This document shows, piece after piece, positions 1-8,509 of a stretch of 64,000 bases of DNA. The stretch comes from Methyloprofundus sedimenti (GTDB lineage: Bacteria > Pseudomonadota > Gammaproteobacteria > Methylococcales > Methylomonadaceae). How positions within the stretch are numbered: position 1 is the stretch's first letter; each line of letters opens with the position of its first letter. The notes beneath the pieces were generated by a model. That model searched no databases and had not been told where the DNA came from. It was given only the letters and a program-made list of their open reading frames with translations. The stretch is taken from positions 1 to 64,000 of the forward strand of contig NZ_LPUF01000004.1 in assembly GCF_002072955.1 (NCBI RefSeq), given 5' to 3'. Made by a program: the position numbers and the translations under genes.

Positions 1-624
1 GGGACTGAGTGAGCCCCCTTGCATTGCGCCTTCCTTGCTGGGGTTGACGATGCCATTGATCATGACGCCGCTACGCAACATGTTTCCGACTAGGCGAAGT
101 ATCCGTTTGTCGGATATTTTCTCGCCCATTCGGGCTATCAGCCTGTCGTGATGGATTCTATCAAAAAACTTGGATAGATCTATATCCACCACGTAGGGCT
201 TGCCACTGTTCACTATCTGTTGTGCCGCTTGTACCGCTTCGTGCTGGCTTCGCCCTGGGCGAAATCCATAGCTGTGCGGTGAAAAATGCGGATCAAAGAC
301 CGGTTCCAGCAGTAGCTTTAATGTTGTTTGTACCACTCGATCCCGTACCGTCGGTATGCCGAGTAGTCGTACACCTTTGCCTCCCGGCTTGGCTATTTCT
401 ACTCGACGGACTGGCGAGGGTTGATAAGTCCAGTTTGCGAGTTCCTCTTGCAACTGACTTAGCTCTTCGTCTAAACGAGTTTCAAAGTCTGCAATGGTTA
501 TTCCGTCTATGCCGGGTTTACCTTTGTTTTTCTTTACCTGTTTAAAAGCGACGCCCAAGTATAAGGTTGAGCATAACTGGTCGAAAAGTCTGGGTTCCTC
601 TATAAATAGGTCGTGTTCGTTCAT
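1..624 (-). CDS. Group II intron reverse transcriptase/maturase, N-terminal part (cut by window edge)
   Basis: Multifunctional intron-encoded protein (reverse transcriptase and maturase) that helps the group II intron RNA splice and copies it into new DNA sites. Reading the minus strand from the ATG at 624-622 gives 208 uninterrupted codons to the window edge. Visible family motifs are KNKGKPGIDG near residue 33, the RT block RLLGIPTVRDRVVQ, the FSPHSYGFRPGRS block, VDIDLSKFFDRIHHDRL (first catalytic Asp region) and QGGSLSP at the edge. The YADD catalytic box, maturase domain X and any HNH endonuclease would lie beyond the left edge, so completeness cannot be judged. It lies inside the intron RNA described next. 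The family assignment is secure. Confidence 0.93.
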   Translation of the reverse strand, partial: MNEHDLFIEEPRLFDQLCSTLYLGVAFKQVKKNKGKPGIDGITIADFETRLDEELSQLQEELANWTYQPSPVRRVEIAKPGGKGVRLLGIPTVRDRVVQTTLKLLLEPVFDPHFSPHSYGFRPGRSQHEAVQAAQQIVNSGKPYVVDIDLSKFFDRIHHDRLIARMGEKISDKRILRLVGNMLRSGVMINGIVNPSKEGAMQGGSLSP

Positions 625-1282
625 TTCACTTTTTTTCTTTCTTTTGCAATGGGCTTTCTTCAATCTCGCACAACCGATTCGTTCACTGTTTACGACGCGA
701 ATAGAGGGTTGTTCCTGTTAGGCTGATCTCAGTCCATCAGTTTATAATCAACGGCCATGGCCGCTTACGTGTTCCGCCCTTCACCTCCAACGTCCTGTTG
801 CTGATTTGATGTTTTACCCTCCTTCATGTCACCATGAATTCATCGGCACCAAACTTTACGATTACTATGGCTTCATCTGAAAACCCTCGGTTCATAACGT
901 CTACATTACTGTAGCGCTTAGGGCTTAAGGAGTCGCAGTTACTCCGACCCAAAGCCGACGGCTCTTCACTGGGTAAGATAGTCAACTATCTCTCGATCTA
1001 CCTACCTTCAATACAACAACACGTTACGGTGAGAATATTGGACTTCGGTGGTCGCGGGCACCTTATCCCCTTGTTGCCGCCTTACGAAGGTTCACTTTCG
1101 TTTAGGTGATCGATTTGGCTAGAGCTTCCTTCAGATTCCGCATTGGCTCCCAATAACCGTGTTTCCCTGTTGGGTAGCTACCGGGAGTTTCTTTGGACAC
1201 CCTTGCTTTCGCCTACTTTTTCCCTTCTCACAGGGCAAAGGCTGGACTTCCACCAGCTAGCTGACTATCATGCCAGTCACAC
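1..1282 (-). mobile_element. Group II intron, 5' portion (RNA domains I-III plus start of the ORF)
   Basis: The minus strand at 1282 begins GTGTGACTGGCATGATAGTC, matching the GUGYG 5' splice-site consensus of bacterial group II introns. The roughly 650 noncoding bases between this point and the RT start at 624 have the length and G+C-richer, hairpin-rich look of ribozyme domains I-III with the ORF in domain IV. Domains V and VI and the 3' end are outside the window. The flank at 1283-1472 shows no recognisable exon gene, so the insertion target is unknown. Confidence 0.85.
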
Positions 1283-1472
1283 CACTTAACGGTAGTAACA
1301 CAAAGGAGGCATATCTTATAAATTAAGGCTTACGTCTATCAATACAGCAGGATTAAAATTACATAGTTATAATAAGGAAATTGAATAGCACAAAGAAACA
1401 AGCGTTATTAAAAGTGCCTGGCACCGGAAGCACTAAACATTCATTTAATTGATAAATCAGAAGGTATTTTTC

Positions 1473-1965
1473 ATGTACAAGACAACCAGTTCCATCGCAA
1501 TAGCGAGTTTAATATTTACTTTTTTGAGCATACCCGTATAAGCAAATATGTATATCTACCCAAGTAAGGGACAGAACGAACAACAGCAACAGAAAGACGA
1601 AGGGGCTTGCCATCAATGGGCTCAACAGCAGACCGGTGTCAATCCACAGCAGACCGCTGAACAGTCGCTCAGCCTTCAGTCTTACCAGCAACCACAAGGT
1701 GGCATGGGGCGTGCTTTGTTTGGTACTTCTGCCAAAGGGGCTGCCACTGGGTGCAGTCGGAGGCGCCATAGGTGGAGATGCTGGTAAAGGCGCAGCAATA
1801 GGCACCTCTGTCGGTGCCCTTGGAGGTTTTTTTCGTCAACGCCAGGCGGTCGCCGAGCAGCATAATTAGAACCAGGCGGTTGGTATGAAGGAAAAAGCAG
1901 CGCCGGACCAATTTCAACAAACCTATCAAACTTGTTTACGTGGCCGTGGGTATACAGTGAATTAA
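1473..1965 (+). pseudogene. Broken glycine-zipper (YMGG-like) outer-membrane/lipoprotein-type gene
   Basis: The conceptual product starts MYKTTSSIAIASLIFTF, a signal peptide. It continues through a Gln-rich segment (CHQWAQQQTGVNPQQ), a glycine-zipper stretch (GAVGGAIGGDAGKGAAIG) and a C-terminal segment containing FQQTYQTCLRGRGYTVN, which is the usual architecture of small secreted glycine-zipper proteins. Three lesions are visible: an in-frame TAA at 1539-1541 just after the signal peptide, a frameshift around 1725-1745, and a TAG at 1867-1869, after which the same frame continues for 31 more sensible codons to the TAA ending at 1965. Several independent hits argue for true decay rather than one sequencing error. 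Function in the intact family is poorly defined (envelope-associated). Confidence 0.72.
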
Positions 1966-2126
1966 AAAACCGGCAACGTAATGAGCCACAGAAGCAAACT
2001 AAGCTTGCTTGACAAGAATTATTTAGCCCGACTCAGCCTGAAGAGATCAGCAAAGTAATTAGATAAAACCCCAATTGGGAAAAAGAGATATACGTTGATC
2101 AATATTTTATAGCTAAAAGGAATACC

Positions 2127-3602
2127 ATGAACACTACACGATACACTATTCTTATTAATGCCTTTGTACTCGTAATCGGCGTTAGCCTACTAAGCGGCTG
2201 CAGTACCAAGAGTGATTCCATTGCGGCAGCTGAAATGGCGGACAAAAGGCTAGGGATTAACCTACCTGGCATCGAAGCAACCAAGGCTATTGCCGAGGAA
2301 GCTTTTATCTATGGCCTGCCTATCGTAATGAACTACGCGGTAATGTACGATTACGCAGTGGACAGAAATTCAGGACAGTTCAAGGCACCGTTCAATCAGA
2401 TCAAGAACGAGTCGCACGTCTTTACCTACAAGGACACAGCTATCGTTACGCCTAACAGTGATACACCCTATTCCCTGGCGTGGTTAGACCTGCATGCCGA
2501 ACCGGTGGTATTATCCGTCCCTACGGTGGAGAAAACTCGCTATTATTCGGTAATGCTTGAGGACGGCAATACCTTCATCTATGGCTATATCGGCAGTCGC
2601 GCTACCGGAACCGAGCCGGGTGACTATCTCGTGGTAGGCCCTGACTGGAAAGGCCAGACGCCCGCAGGTATCAAAAAGGTATTTCGATCCTCCACACGGT
2701 TCTCGCTTGCAGCCTATCGCACTCAGTTGTTTAACCCAGCTGACATGAAGAATGTCGAGAAAATACAGGCTGGCTATAAGGTGCAGACACTCTCTGCCTA
2801 TCTGAACCAGCCTGCGCCGCCTGCCGCACCGGTGAAATTTCCCAAGATTGACAAAGAAATGGTCAAGAGCAACTTTTTTCAATATCTTGATTTTTCTTTG
2901 CAGTTCGCGCCACCAGGACCTGAAGAGCAATTAATCCGCGCTAAACTAGCAAGTATAGGCATCGGTGCTGGCAAGACTTTTGAATTTAAGGATCTCTCTC
3001 TCGCTCACAAGCTTGAAGTGGAGCTAGGTATGAAAGAGGGCGAAGCCAAAATCGAGAAATACCTTGGGACAGAACTAAAAACTATCAACGGTTGGAAGAT
3101 GAGCTCACTTTTTGGCGACCGCGCATTTTTCGCTGGTGACTGGTTGAAGCGCGCCGCTGGCGCGAAAGCAGGCATCTACGGAAACGAAGCCGTTGAGGCG
3201 GCCTATCCATTAGCCACAACCCTCACAAACGGGCAGTTGCTTGATGGCAGTAAGCACAATTACACGCTCACCTTCGCCAACAGACAATACCCTCCGGTAA
3301 ATGCATTCTGGTCTGCGACCATGTACGATGGGACAACACAACTGTTGATTAAGAACCCGATCAATCGTTACCTGATCAATTCGCCGATGCTACCGGATAT
3401 GAAAAAAAACGCAGACGGCTCGTTGACGCTCTATATCCAGAAGGACTCTCCGGGCAAAGAGAAAGAAGCTAACTGGTTACCGGCACCTGACGGACCCATC
3501 TATCTAGTCATGCGCCTTTACTGGCCTAAGACGGAAGCACCCTCCATCCTTCCGGTAGGCAAGGGCACCTGGGCTCCACCTCCTATCGTTCAGGCTCAGT
3601 AA
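2127..3602 (+). CDS. DUF1254/DUF1214 domain-containing lipoprotein
   Basis: A 491-residue exported protein. The N-terminus MNTTRYTILINAFVLVIG leads into the lipobox LLSGC, so it is probably lipidated after cleavage before the Cys near residue 25. The region of about residues 55-185 (EEAFIYGLPIVMNY, TVVTPNSDTPYS-like motif ending in PNSDTPYS, YYSVMLEDGNT) is the DUF1254 part. The C-terminal part (NRQYPPVNAFWSATMYDG through LYWPK near the end) is DUF1214. Proteins with this pair are widespread in proteobacteria and have no established biochemical role. The ATG follows AAAGGAATACC as ribosome-binding site. It stands alone between mobile elements and is followed by a hairpin. It is full length, unlike its neighbours, and so probably functional. 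Confidence 0.9.
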   Translation: MNTTRYTILINAFVLVIGVSLLSGCSTKSDSIAAAEMADKRLGINLPGIEATKAIAEEAFIYGLPIVMNYAVMYDYAVDRNSGQFKAPFNQIKNESHVFTYKDTAIVTPNSDTPYSLAWLDLHAEPVVLSVPTVEKTRYYSVMLEDGNTFIYGYIGSRATGTEPGDYLVVGPDWKGQTPAGIKKVFRSSTRFSLAAYRTQLFNPADMKNVEKIQAGYKVQTLSAYLNQPAPPAAPVKFPKIDKEMVKSNFFQYLDFSLQFAPPGPEEQLIRAKLASIGIGAGKTFEFKDLSLAHKLEVELGMKEGEAKIEKYLGTELKTINGWKMSSLFGDRAFFAGDWLKRAAGAKAGIYGNEAVEAAYPLATTLTNGQLLDGSKHNYTLTFANRQYPPVNAFWSATMYDGTTQLLIKNPINRYLINSPMLPDMKKNADGSLTLYIQKDSPGKEKEANWLPAPDGPIYLVMRLYWPKTEAPSILPVGKGTWAPPPIVQAQ

Positions 3603-3641
3603 ACAGCAAGAAGAACTATTGTTAGGGAGGCATGAGCACTT

Positions 3642-3662
3642 GGGGGCTTAAGTTTAGCCCCC
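3642..3662 (+). terminator. Hairpin 3' of the DUF1254 lipoprotein gene
   Basis: GGGGGCT (3642-3648) pairs with AGCCCCC (3656-3662) around a 7-base loop, 40 bases after the stop codon. There is no clear U-tract, so it could end transcription only weakly or protect the 3' end. Confidence 0.45.
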
Positions 3663-3735
3663 ATTACCCTTAAAAAAACCGGGGTCAGGTACGAATGGCA
3701 CTTACTTAAGATATAAGCTACTGAAAATATTAAAA

Positions 3736-3800
3736 AAGGCAGGTTCGATGATAAACTGATTGCGACAAAACAACTTAGCCATCACCGAGAAACCTGCCTT
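3736..3800 (+). promoter_or_regulatory. Inverted repeat in the leader of the IS4-family transposase
   Basis: AAGGCAGGTT (3736-3745) and AACCTGCCTT (3791-3800) are exact reverse complements, and the ATG at 3802 follows the second arm directly. A hairpin in RNA read in from outside the element could bury the start codon, a known way for insertion sequences to limit transposase made from external promoters. Function here is inferred. Confidence 0.45.
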
Positions 3801-3801
3801 A

Positions 3802-5189
3802 ATGTTTATTAATAACAAATTTTTACGCTGCCAGCAACAAAGAATAAAAAAATGTGCAGAAAAGACAGATTCGTATCAATTTTTTAACCTGCTCACCTGC
3901 CCTGAACTGCTATCAAGAATTGACACCTTATTACCTGAACATCGAGAGCGACTTTATCCGCCCACAGAAACACTTTCAATTTTTTAGCACAAGCCTTGAG
4001 TGAAGATCGCTCCTGTCAAAAAGCGGTCAATGATGCAGCAATAAAACGTATCATTGGTGGCCTTGCACCTGTTAGTACCTCTACGGGTGGTTATTGTCGA
4101 GCAAGACAGCGTTTGCCATTAGCAATGGTTTCTGACCTAGTTTGCCAGACAGGTGAGCTCATTAACTGTCAAATCCCTGAGCAATGGCGCTGGCATGGAA
4201 GGCGTGTACATTTAATTGATGGAACCACTGTAACAATGCCCGACACCGTTGAAAATCAGGCAGTATATCCTCAGCAGAGTGGTCAAAAACCAGGACTTGG
4301 TTTTCCAATTTGTCGGTTGGTTGGCGTTATCTGCCTTTCAAGTGGGGCCGTTTTAAATGCGTCGATAGGACGGTTCAATGGAAAAGGCTCAGATGAGCAA
4401 AGTTTGCTTCGTAATATTATAGACACCTTTGATACGGGAGACCTTGTTCTTGGCGATGCTTTTTATGGTACCTATTTTTTGTTAGCTTCACTGCGTGAAA
4501 AAGGCATTGATGCCGTCTTTGAGCAAATGGGCGCGCGTAAACGGGTAACTGACTTTAGGAAAGGCAAACGAATAGGCACCAGAGATCACTTAATCGAACT
4601 AACCAAACCAAAGATCAAACCAGACTGGATGACACAAGCGCACTATGATGTTGCACCGAAAACGTTACTTATCCGTGAGTTAAGCACTCATGGCAAGATA
4701 CTCATAACAACATTGCTATGCCCTAAAGAAGCATCGAAACCAGAACTCAGGGTTTTGTATAAAAAACACTGGCAGATTGAAGTTGATTTCCGGAACATAA
4801 AAACGACGATGGGCATGGAAACGCTCAGCTGTAAAACACCCGAAATGAGTGAAAAGGAAATATGGGTCTATTTTCTGGCCTATAATCTGATTCGACTATT
4901 GATGGCTCAAACGGCTTTATTAGCCGATATATTACCACGCCAGCTTAGCTTTAAGCATACACTACAATTGTGGTTGGCATGGACTCAACAGACGGCTCTT
5001 ACTGGTACAGGAGTCATTGAAGAATCATTATTTGTATTAATTGCTCAGCAGCGGGTTGGAAATCGTTCTGGTCGAATAGAACCTCGTGCAGTAAAAAGAA
5101 GACCAAAGCCTTTTTCCTTGTTAATGAAACCTAGAGAAGAAGCAAGAGCAGTGATTAGAAAGAATGGACACCCGAAGAAAATAAAGTAA
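3802..5189 (+). pseudogene. IS4-family DDE transposase, split by a frame break at a T6 run
   Basis: The transposase cuts and pastes the surrounding element. The first frame, from ATG 3802 (or TTG 3760), encodes MFINNKFLRCQQQRIKKCAE through LYPPTETLSIF and stops at the TAG 3985-3987. The second frame resumes with LAQALSEDRSCQKAVNDA and runs to 5189. The DDE core is visible: LIDGTTVTMPD (first Asp), LVLGDAFYGTYF (second Asp), and YKKHWQIEVDFRNIKTTMG (the Y-x2-W-x-I-E-x-DFR-x-IK signature with the Glu). The break falls in CAATTTTTTAGC: one extra T, or a one-base backward slip, joins the frames exactly. It could be an inactivating one-base loss, a sequencing error in a homopolymer, or frameshift-dependent expression. 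All catalytic residues are in the second frame. Confidence 0.85.
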
Positions 5190-5235
5190 CTCACTGTGAT
5201 TTATGTGTTTTATTCTTAAGTAAGTGCCATTCGGG

Positions 5236-5259
5236 TCAGGTACCGAATTGCGAATTGAT
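5236..5259 (+). repeat. Interspersed 24-bp repeat, copy 1
   Basis: The 24 bases starting TCAGGTACCGAATTGCG are identical to 7038-7061. Copy 1 overlaps the right target duplication of the IS4-family element, and the two copies bracket the IS110-family transposase. A related AAAAAACCGGGGTC motif occurs at 3674 and 5261. Confidence 0.8.
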
Positions 5260-5407
5260 AAAAAACCGGGGTCTACTATAGAATTATGGAGAGAAATGAC
5301 AAGTGAGTAATAGATATGATGTTTATAGGAAAAGTTATCTATATATTTATATCTACAAGTGCAAGCCGAATTTTTTGATTATTTGGCAACCAGGAATTCT
5401 CTTCAAA

Positions 5408-5525
5408 GCAAGTGGCGGGCATCTTGCCAGGGGTGTAAAATTGAACTTGGTGGGGGTGTGGCTCACGGGGTCCGTCGTACTTTAGGGTAACGGCTCGAAC
5501 TTGAAATGCCGCCCCCGCCACTTGC
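5408..5525 (+). ncRNA. Candidate bridge (seek) RNA of the IS110-family element
   Basis: GCAAGTGGCGGG (5408-5419) pairs perfectly with CCCGCCACTTGC (5514-5525), closing a structured region of about 94 bases that is G-rich and could form internal loops. It lies 127 bases upstream of the transposase start, in the noncoding left end where IS110-group elements encode the RNA that pairs with donor and target DNA. The boundaries of the RNA and its guide loops are not determined; this is a structural and positional prediction. Confidence 0.5.
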
Positions 5526-5651
5526 GCCGTCCGAGACGTCTTTATTGGGATGGTGCCGAGTGATTTCATGTGGCTTTTTTTGGGGTCATTTGTGGCTCTA
5601 CTAAGTAGACGAGACGCAGGATGGTGTTGTATCCACTGTTAACGTTGACCT

Positions 5652-6884
5652 ATGGAGACCGTCATGAACATTCATAATTTAGCCCATTTACAAGTTGCAG
5701 TTGATATCGGTAGTCACGAGCATTATGTGGCTATTGGCCTTTCTGAGGGAGGGATTCTGGACGAATTTTCGATTACGCATACACCAGCAGGGTTTCAGTA
5801 TTTTTTTAGCCGTATTGAGCGGCAAGAGCATTTATACAACCGACCTGTAGACGTTGCTATGGAAGGTTACAATGGCTGGGCTCGACCATTGGATAGCCAG
5901 ATTCAGAGCCACGGCTATCAGCTTTACAACGTCAACAACCTCAAGCTCGCCCGGTTTAAAGAGATCTTTCCCGCACCCGCAAAATCTGATTTGGTTGATA
6001 CTCACAAAATGCTTGAGTTGTTTCAACTTCAGGATCATTTGCCGCTCGCTAAAGGTGTTCTGCAGGCAGTGCTACCGGTACCCGATGCCAATCGTCGGTT
6101 AAAGCGTCTGACACGGCGGCGACGTCAGTTGATCAATGAAAAGGTTGCTCTGCAAAACCGTATACAGCCTGACCTGCAAGCCACCTGCCCGACGCTTTTG
6201 GATATGACAGGAAGTATTGATAATCTATGGTTTCTGCACTTTCTAACTTGTCGCGATGATTTGACAAAATTAATGCGACTACAAACCAAAAGCCTGCTTG
6301 CCATTCAAGGGGTTGGCCGGAAATATCTCAACCTCATTCTTGACTGGCAGAAACAGGCAGAATTTTCTAATGAAATCGAAGAAGTCGGCCCGATGATCCA
6401 AGAGGATGCACGCCGCTTGTTAGCCTTGATGGCATCAATTAAAACCATGGATGCAAAAATCGACTCACAGATTCAAAAGTCTGCATATGCTCAGCATATT
6501 GATTCGATTCCTGGCTTTGGTTTGGTCTGTAGTGCCGAATTGGCGGGTGAAATCGGTACTTTAGACCGCTTTCCGAAACAGAGTAGCTTTTCAATCTATA
6601 TCGGCATGGCACCTCTGGACAAACAATCTGGAGGCTACCAAGGAACTAAATCACCTAAACACGTCAATACCCGAGCTCGTAAAGCGATGATGACCGCAGT
6701 TTGTCGTCACATGGCTTATGTGCCTGAATCTCGCGCTTACTATGATAAAAAACGTTCCGAAGGAAAGACGCACAACAACGCCGTTCGGGCATTGGGGCGA
6801 CATATATCACGAGTCATCTGGTCTATGTTGCGTCATGACCGAGATTACATTGAACTTGCGAGTATAAATGAAAAGACGGCTTAA
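5652..6884 (+). CDS. IS110-family transposase (DEDD recombinase)
   Basis: A 410-residue recombinase with both expected domains. The RuvC-like DEDD domain has Asp18 in VAVDIG, Glu71 in AMEGYNG, and Asp113 and Asp116 in KSDLVDTHKM. A coiled, basic middle section follows (RRLKRLTRRRRQLINEKVAL). The C-terminal Transposase_20 domain runs from IDSIPGFGLV through SIYIGMAPLDKQSGGYQGTK, whose Ser is the likely nucleophile, to RHISRVIWSML. Length is typical and there is no lesion, so the enzyme may be active. Start is ATG 5652, or 5664 just downstream. The enzyme is expected to act with an RNA guide encoded in the leader. Confidence 0.93.
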   Translation: METVMNIHNLAHLQVAVDIGSHEHYVAIGLSEGGILDEFSITHTPAGFQYFFSRIERQEHLYNRPVDVAMEGYNGWARPLDSQIQSHGYQLYNVNNLKLARFKEIFPAPAKSDLVDTHKMLELFQLQDHLPLAKGVLQAVLPVPDANRRLKRLTRRRRQLINEKVALQNRIQPDLQATCPTLLDMTGSIDNLWFLHFLTCRDDLTKLMRLQTKSLLAIQGVGRKYLNLILDWQKQAEFSNEIEEVGPMIQEDARRLLALMASIKTMDAKIDSQIQKSAYAQHIDSIPGFGLVCSAELAGEIGTLDRFPKQSSFSIYIGMAPLDKQSGGYQGTKSPKHVNTRARKAMMTAVCRHMAYVPESRAYYDKKRSEGKTHNNAVRALGRHISRVIWSMLRHDRDYIELASINEKTA

Positions 6885-7447
6885 CAGCTAATGAGAAGTG
6901 TTCACTTATGCTGACGTGTATGATAATGATGGATTGAATTCAGGTATATCTTTTTCTCTGATTTGTAGAGAGGCGGATAATTGCGTCAAATTTATGAGTT
7001 GATTTAGAAAAATAACTTGCAAATTCCAGAGGGATGTTCAGGTACCGAATTGCGAATTGATTGACAAATTAAGCTAAGAACTTTAGAGTCCATTTTAACA
7101 TGCATATATTTTAGTTAAAATCTTACAATAACTTGAATAACCTAGGTCAGAGTAAACTTAAATTATTTACTTTTTCCTTCCGCCAACTTACAGGTCTTCC
7201 CCTTTTTTTGTCATCCTCCGCCCTTTCAAGCTCTCAATTTCAGCTGTATACCGTTCATTACCGAGAAAAAAAACTGGCTCTGGGGTAAAAAGGTTTTACA
7301 AAAATCATCTACATCACAAAATAATCGGGTTAAACTTGGCATTGGGCCGTCTTGGAAAAATAAATTCCTGATTGTTTCTATTTTTTCAGCTTTTTAGAAG
7401 ACCACCCACCTTTTCTTATCCCGAACTCAGGTTATTTAAAATACCCC
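6885..7447. other. Gene-free stretch between the IS110 transposase and ltaE
   Basis: No credible coding frame is present. It holds the right end of the IS110 element, the second 24-bp repeat (7038-7061) and an A+T-rich leader upstream of the threonine aldolase gene. No promoter could be assigned with confidence. Confidence 0.6.
7038..7061 (+). repeat. Interspersed 24-bp repeat, copy 2
   Basis: Identical to 5236-5259. A shorter relative, CCGAATTGCGAA, is also present near 8547. Confidence 0.8.
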
Positions 7448-8509
7448 ATGACACTCACTATGAATTTTGCATCCGATAATTGGGCCGGTGCACACCCTGC
7501 GATTGCACAACGGTTGCTGGAAGTTTCTGCAGGATTTTCAGCGCCTTATGGCGCAGGCACTCTTGATCACAAGATCGAACAAAAGTTTAACGAGCTATTT
7601 GAACGTGAAGTTGCGGTCTATTTTGTCAGCACCGGCACCGCGGCTAATTCGCTGGCACTAGCTGCCGTGAATCGTCCAGGTGGAGTATCCTTTTGTCACC
7701 GCGAAGCGCACATGCTGGAAGACGAATGTGGCGCACCGGAGTTTTTCACGCATGGTGCTCGTCTGGCACCAGTGGACGGGGAAAACGGTAAAATCGACCC
7801 GCTTAACCTCAAAGCCGAAATCGAACGTTTTCCACCTGATTTTGTACATGCGGGACAACCGATGGCCATTTCTATCACCCAGGCTACCGAAATTGGCACG
7901 CTGTATCAGCCTGATGAAATTGCCGGTATTGCGCAGATTGCCCAGGCTTACGGCTTACCCTTGCATATGGATGGCGCGCGGTTTGCAAATGCGCTGGTTG
8001 CGCTGGAACTAACACCTGCACAAATGACCTGGAAACAGGGTGTGGATATCGTCTCTTTCGGTGCAACCAAAAACGGTTGCTGGTGTGCCGATGCACTGGT
8101 ATTCATGAGTCCGGAATTGGCCAAAGATTTACCGTATATCCGTAAACGCGCTGCGCAACTGCATTCTAAAAGCCGCTTCATCGCTGCACAATTTGATGCT
8201 TATTTATATGATGATCTTTGGTTAGATATGGCGCGTTATGCCAATGCTATGGCTGAACGTTTGCAAAAGGGTATCGTTAACTCTACACATGCACGATTAG
8301 CGTGGCATGCAGAAGCCAATGAAATATTTGCTATTGTGGATAAAGCGCACGCGAATAAACTCCAGGAAAAAGGTGCCGTTTTTTATCAGTGGAATCCGCC
8401 ACGCGCAAAACCAGGCCTGTTAAGCCAGAACGAAGTGTTGGTGCGCCTGGTAACCTGCTTTGCGACGGAGGCTGATCAAGTAGATCGGTTTCTTGAGCTG
8501 TTAAGATGA
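7448..8509 (+). CDS. ltaE: Low-specificity L-threonine aldolase-type PLP enzyme
   Basis: A 353-residue fold-type I pyridoxal-phosphate enzyme of the beta-eliminating lyase family. These enzymes cleave L-threonine/allo-threonine to glycine and acetaldehyde. The start MTLTMNFASDNWAGAHPAI matches the FASDN opening of the family. FVSTGTAANSLAL forms the phosphate-binding turn, and HMDGARFANAL contains the cofactor-ring Asp and Arg. SFGATKNGCW carries the Schiff-base lysine. Length is normal. The gene stands alone after mobile elements and has no operon partner. Substrate range cannot be read from sequence; related aldolases act on other beta-hydroxy amino acids. Confidence 0.85.
   Translation: MTLTMNFASDNWAGAHPAIAQRLLEVSAGFSAPYGAGTLDHKIEQKFNELFEREVAVYFVSTGTAANSLALAAVNRPGGVSFCHREAHMLEDECGAPEFFTHGARLAPVDGENGKIDPLNLKAEIERFPPDFVHAGQPMAISITQATEIGTLYQPDEIAGIAQIAQAYGLPLHMDGARFANALVALELTPAQMTWKQGVDIVSFGATKNGCWCADALVFMSPELAKDLPYIRKRAAQLHSKSRFIAAQFDAYLYDDLWLDMARYANAMAERLQKGIVNSTHARLAWHAEANEIFAIVDKAHANKLQEKGAVFYQWNPPRAKPGLLSQNEVLVRLVTCFATEADQVDRFLELLR

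Larger units (their letters stand above)
3693..5232 (+). mobile_element. IS4-family insertion sequence with perfect terminal repeats and 11-bp target duplication
   Basis: A 1540-bp element. The left end GAATGGCACTTACTTAAGA (3693-3711) is the exact reverse complement of 5214-5232, giving 19-bp terminal inverted repeats. It is flanked on both sides by the direct repeat GGGTCAGGTAC (3682-3692 and 5233-5243), an 11-bp target duplication in the normal range for IS4-family elements. The target lies inside a repeated sequence that also occurs near 7038. Perfect ends and duplication indicate recent insertion, although the transposase reading frame is interrupted. Confidence 0.9.
5260..7037 (+). mobile_element. 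IS110-family insertion element (ends not exactly defined)
   Basis: The interval between two copies of a 24-bp repeat contains a full-length IS110-type transposase gene and about 390 noncoding bases upstream of it. IS110 elements generally lack terminal inverted repeats and make no conspicuous target duplication, so the exact ends cannot be read here. The long noncoding 5' end with a foldable RNA fits the IS110 group, in which the guide (bridge) RNA is encoded upstream of the transposase. Confidence 0.6.

Noticed and set aside
222-721. Plus-strand open frames at the left edge
   Set aside because: They are antisense to the group II intron reverse transcriptase, whose minus-strand frame has all the family motifs.
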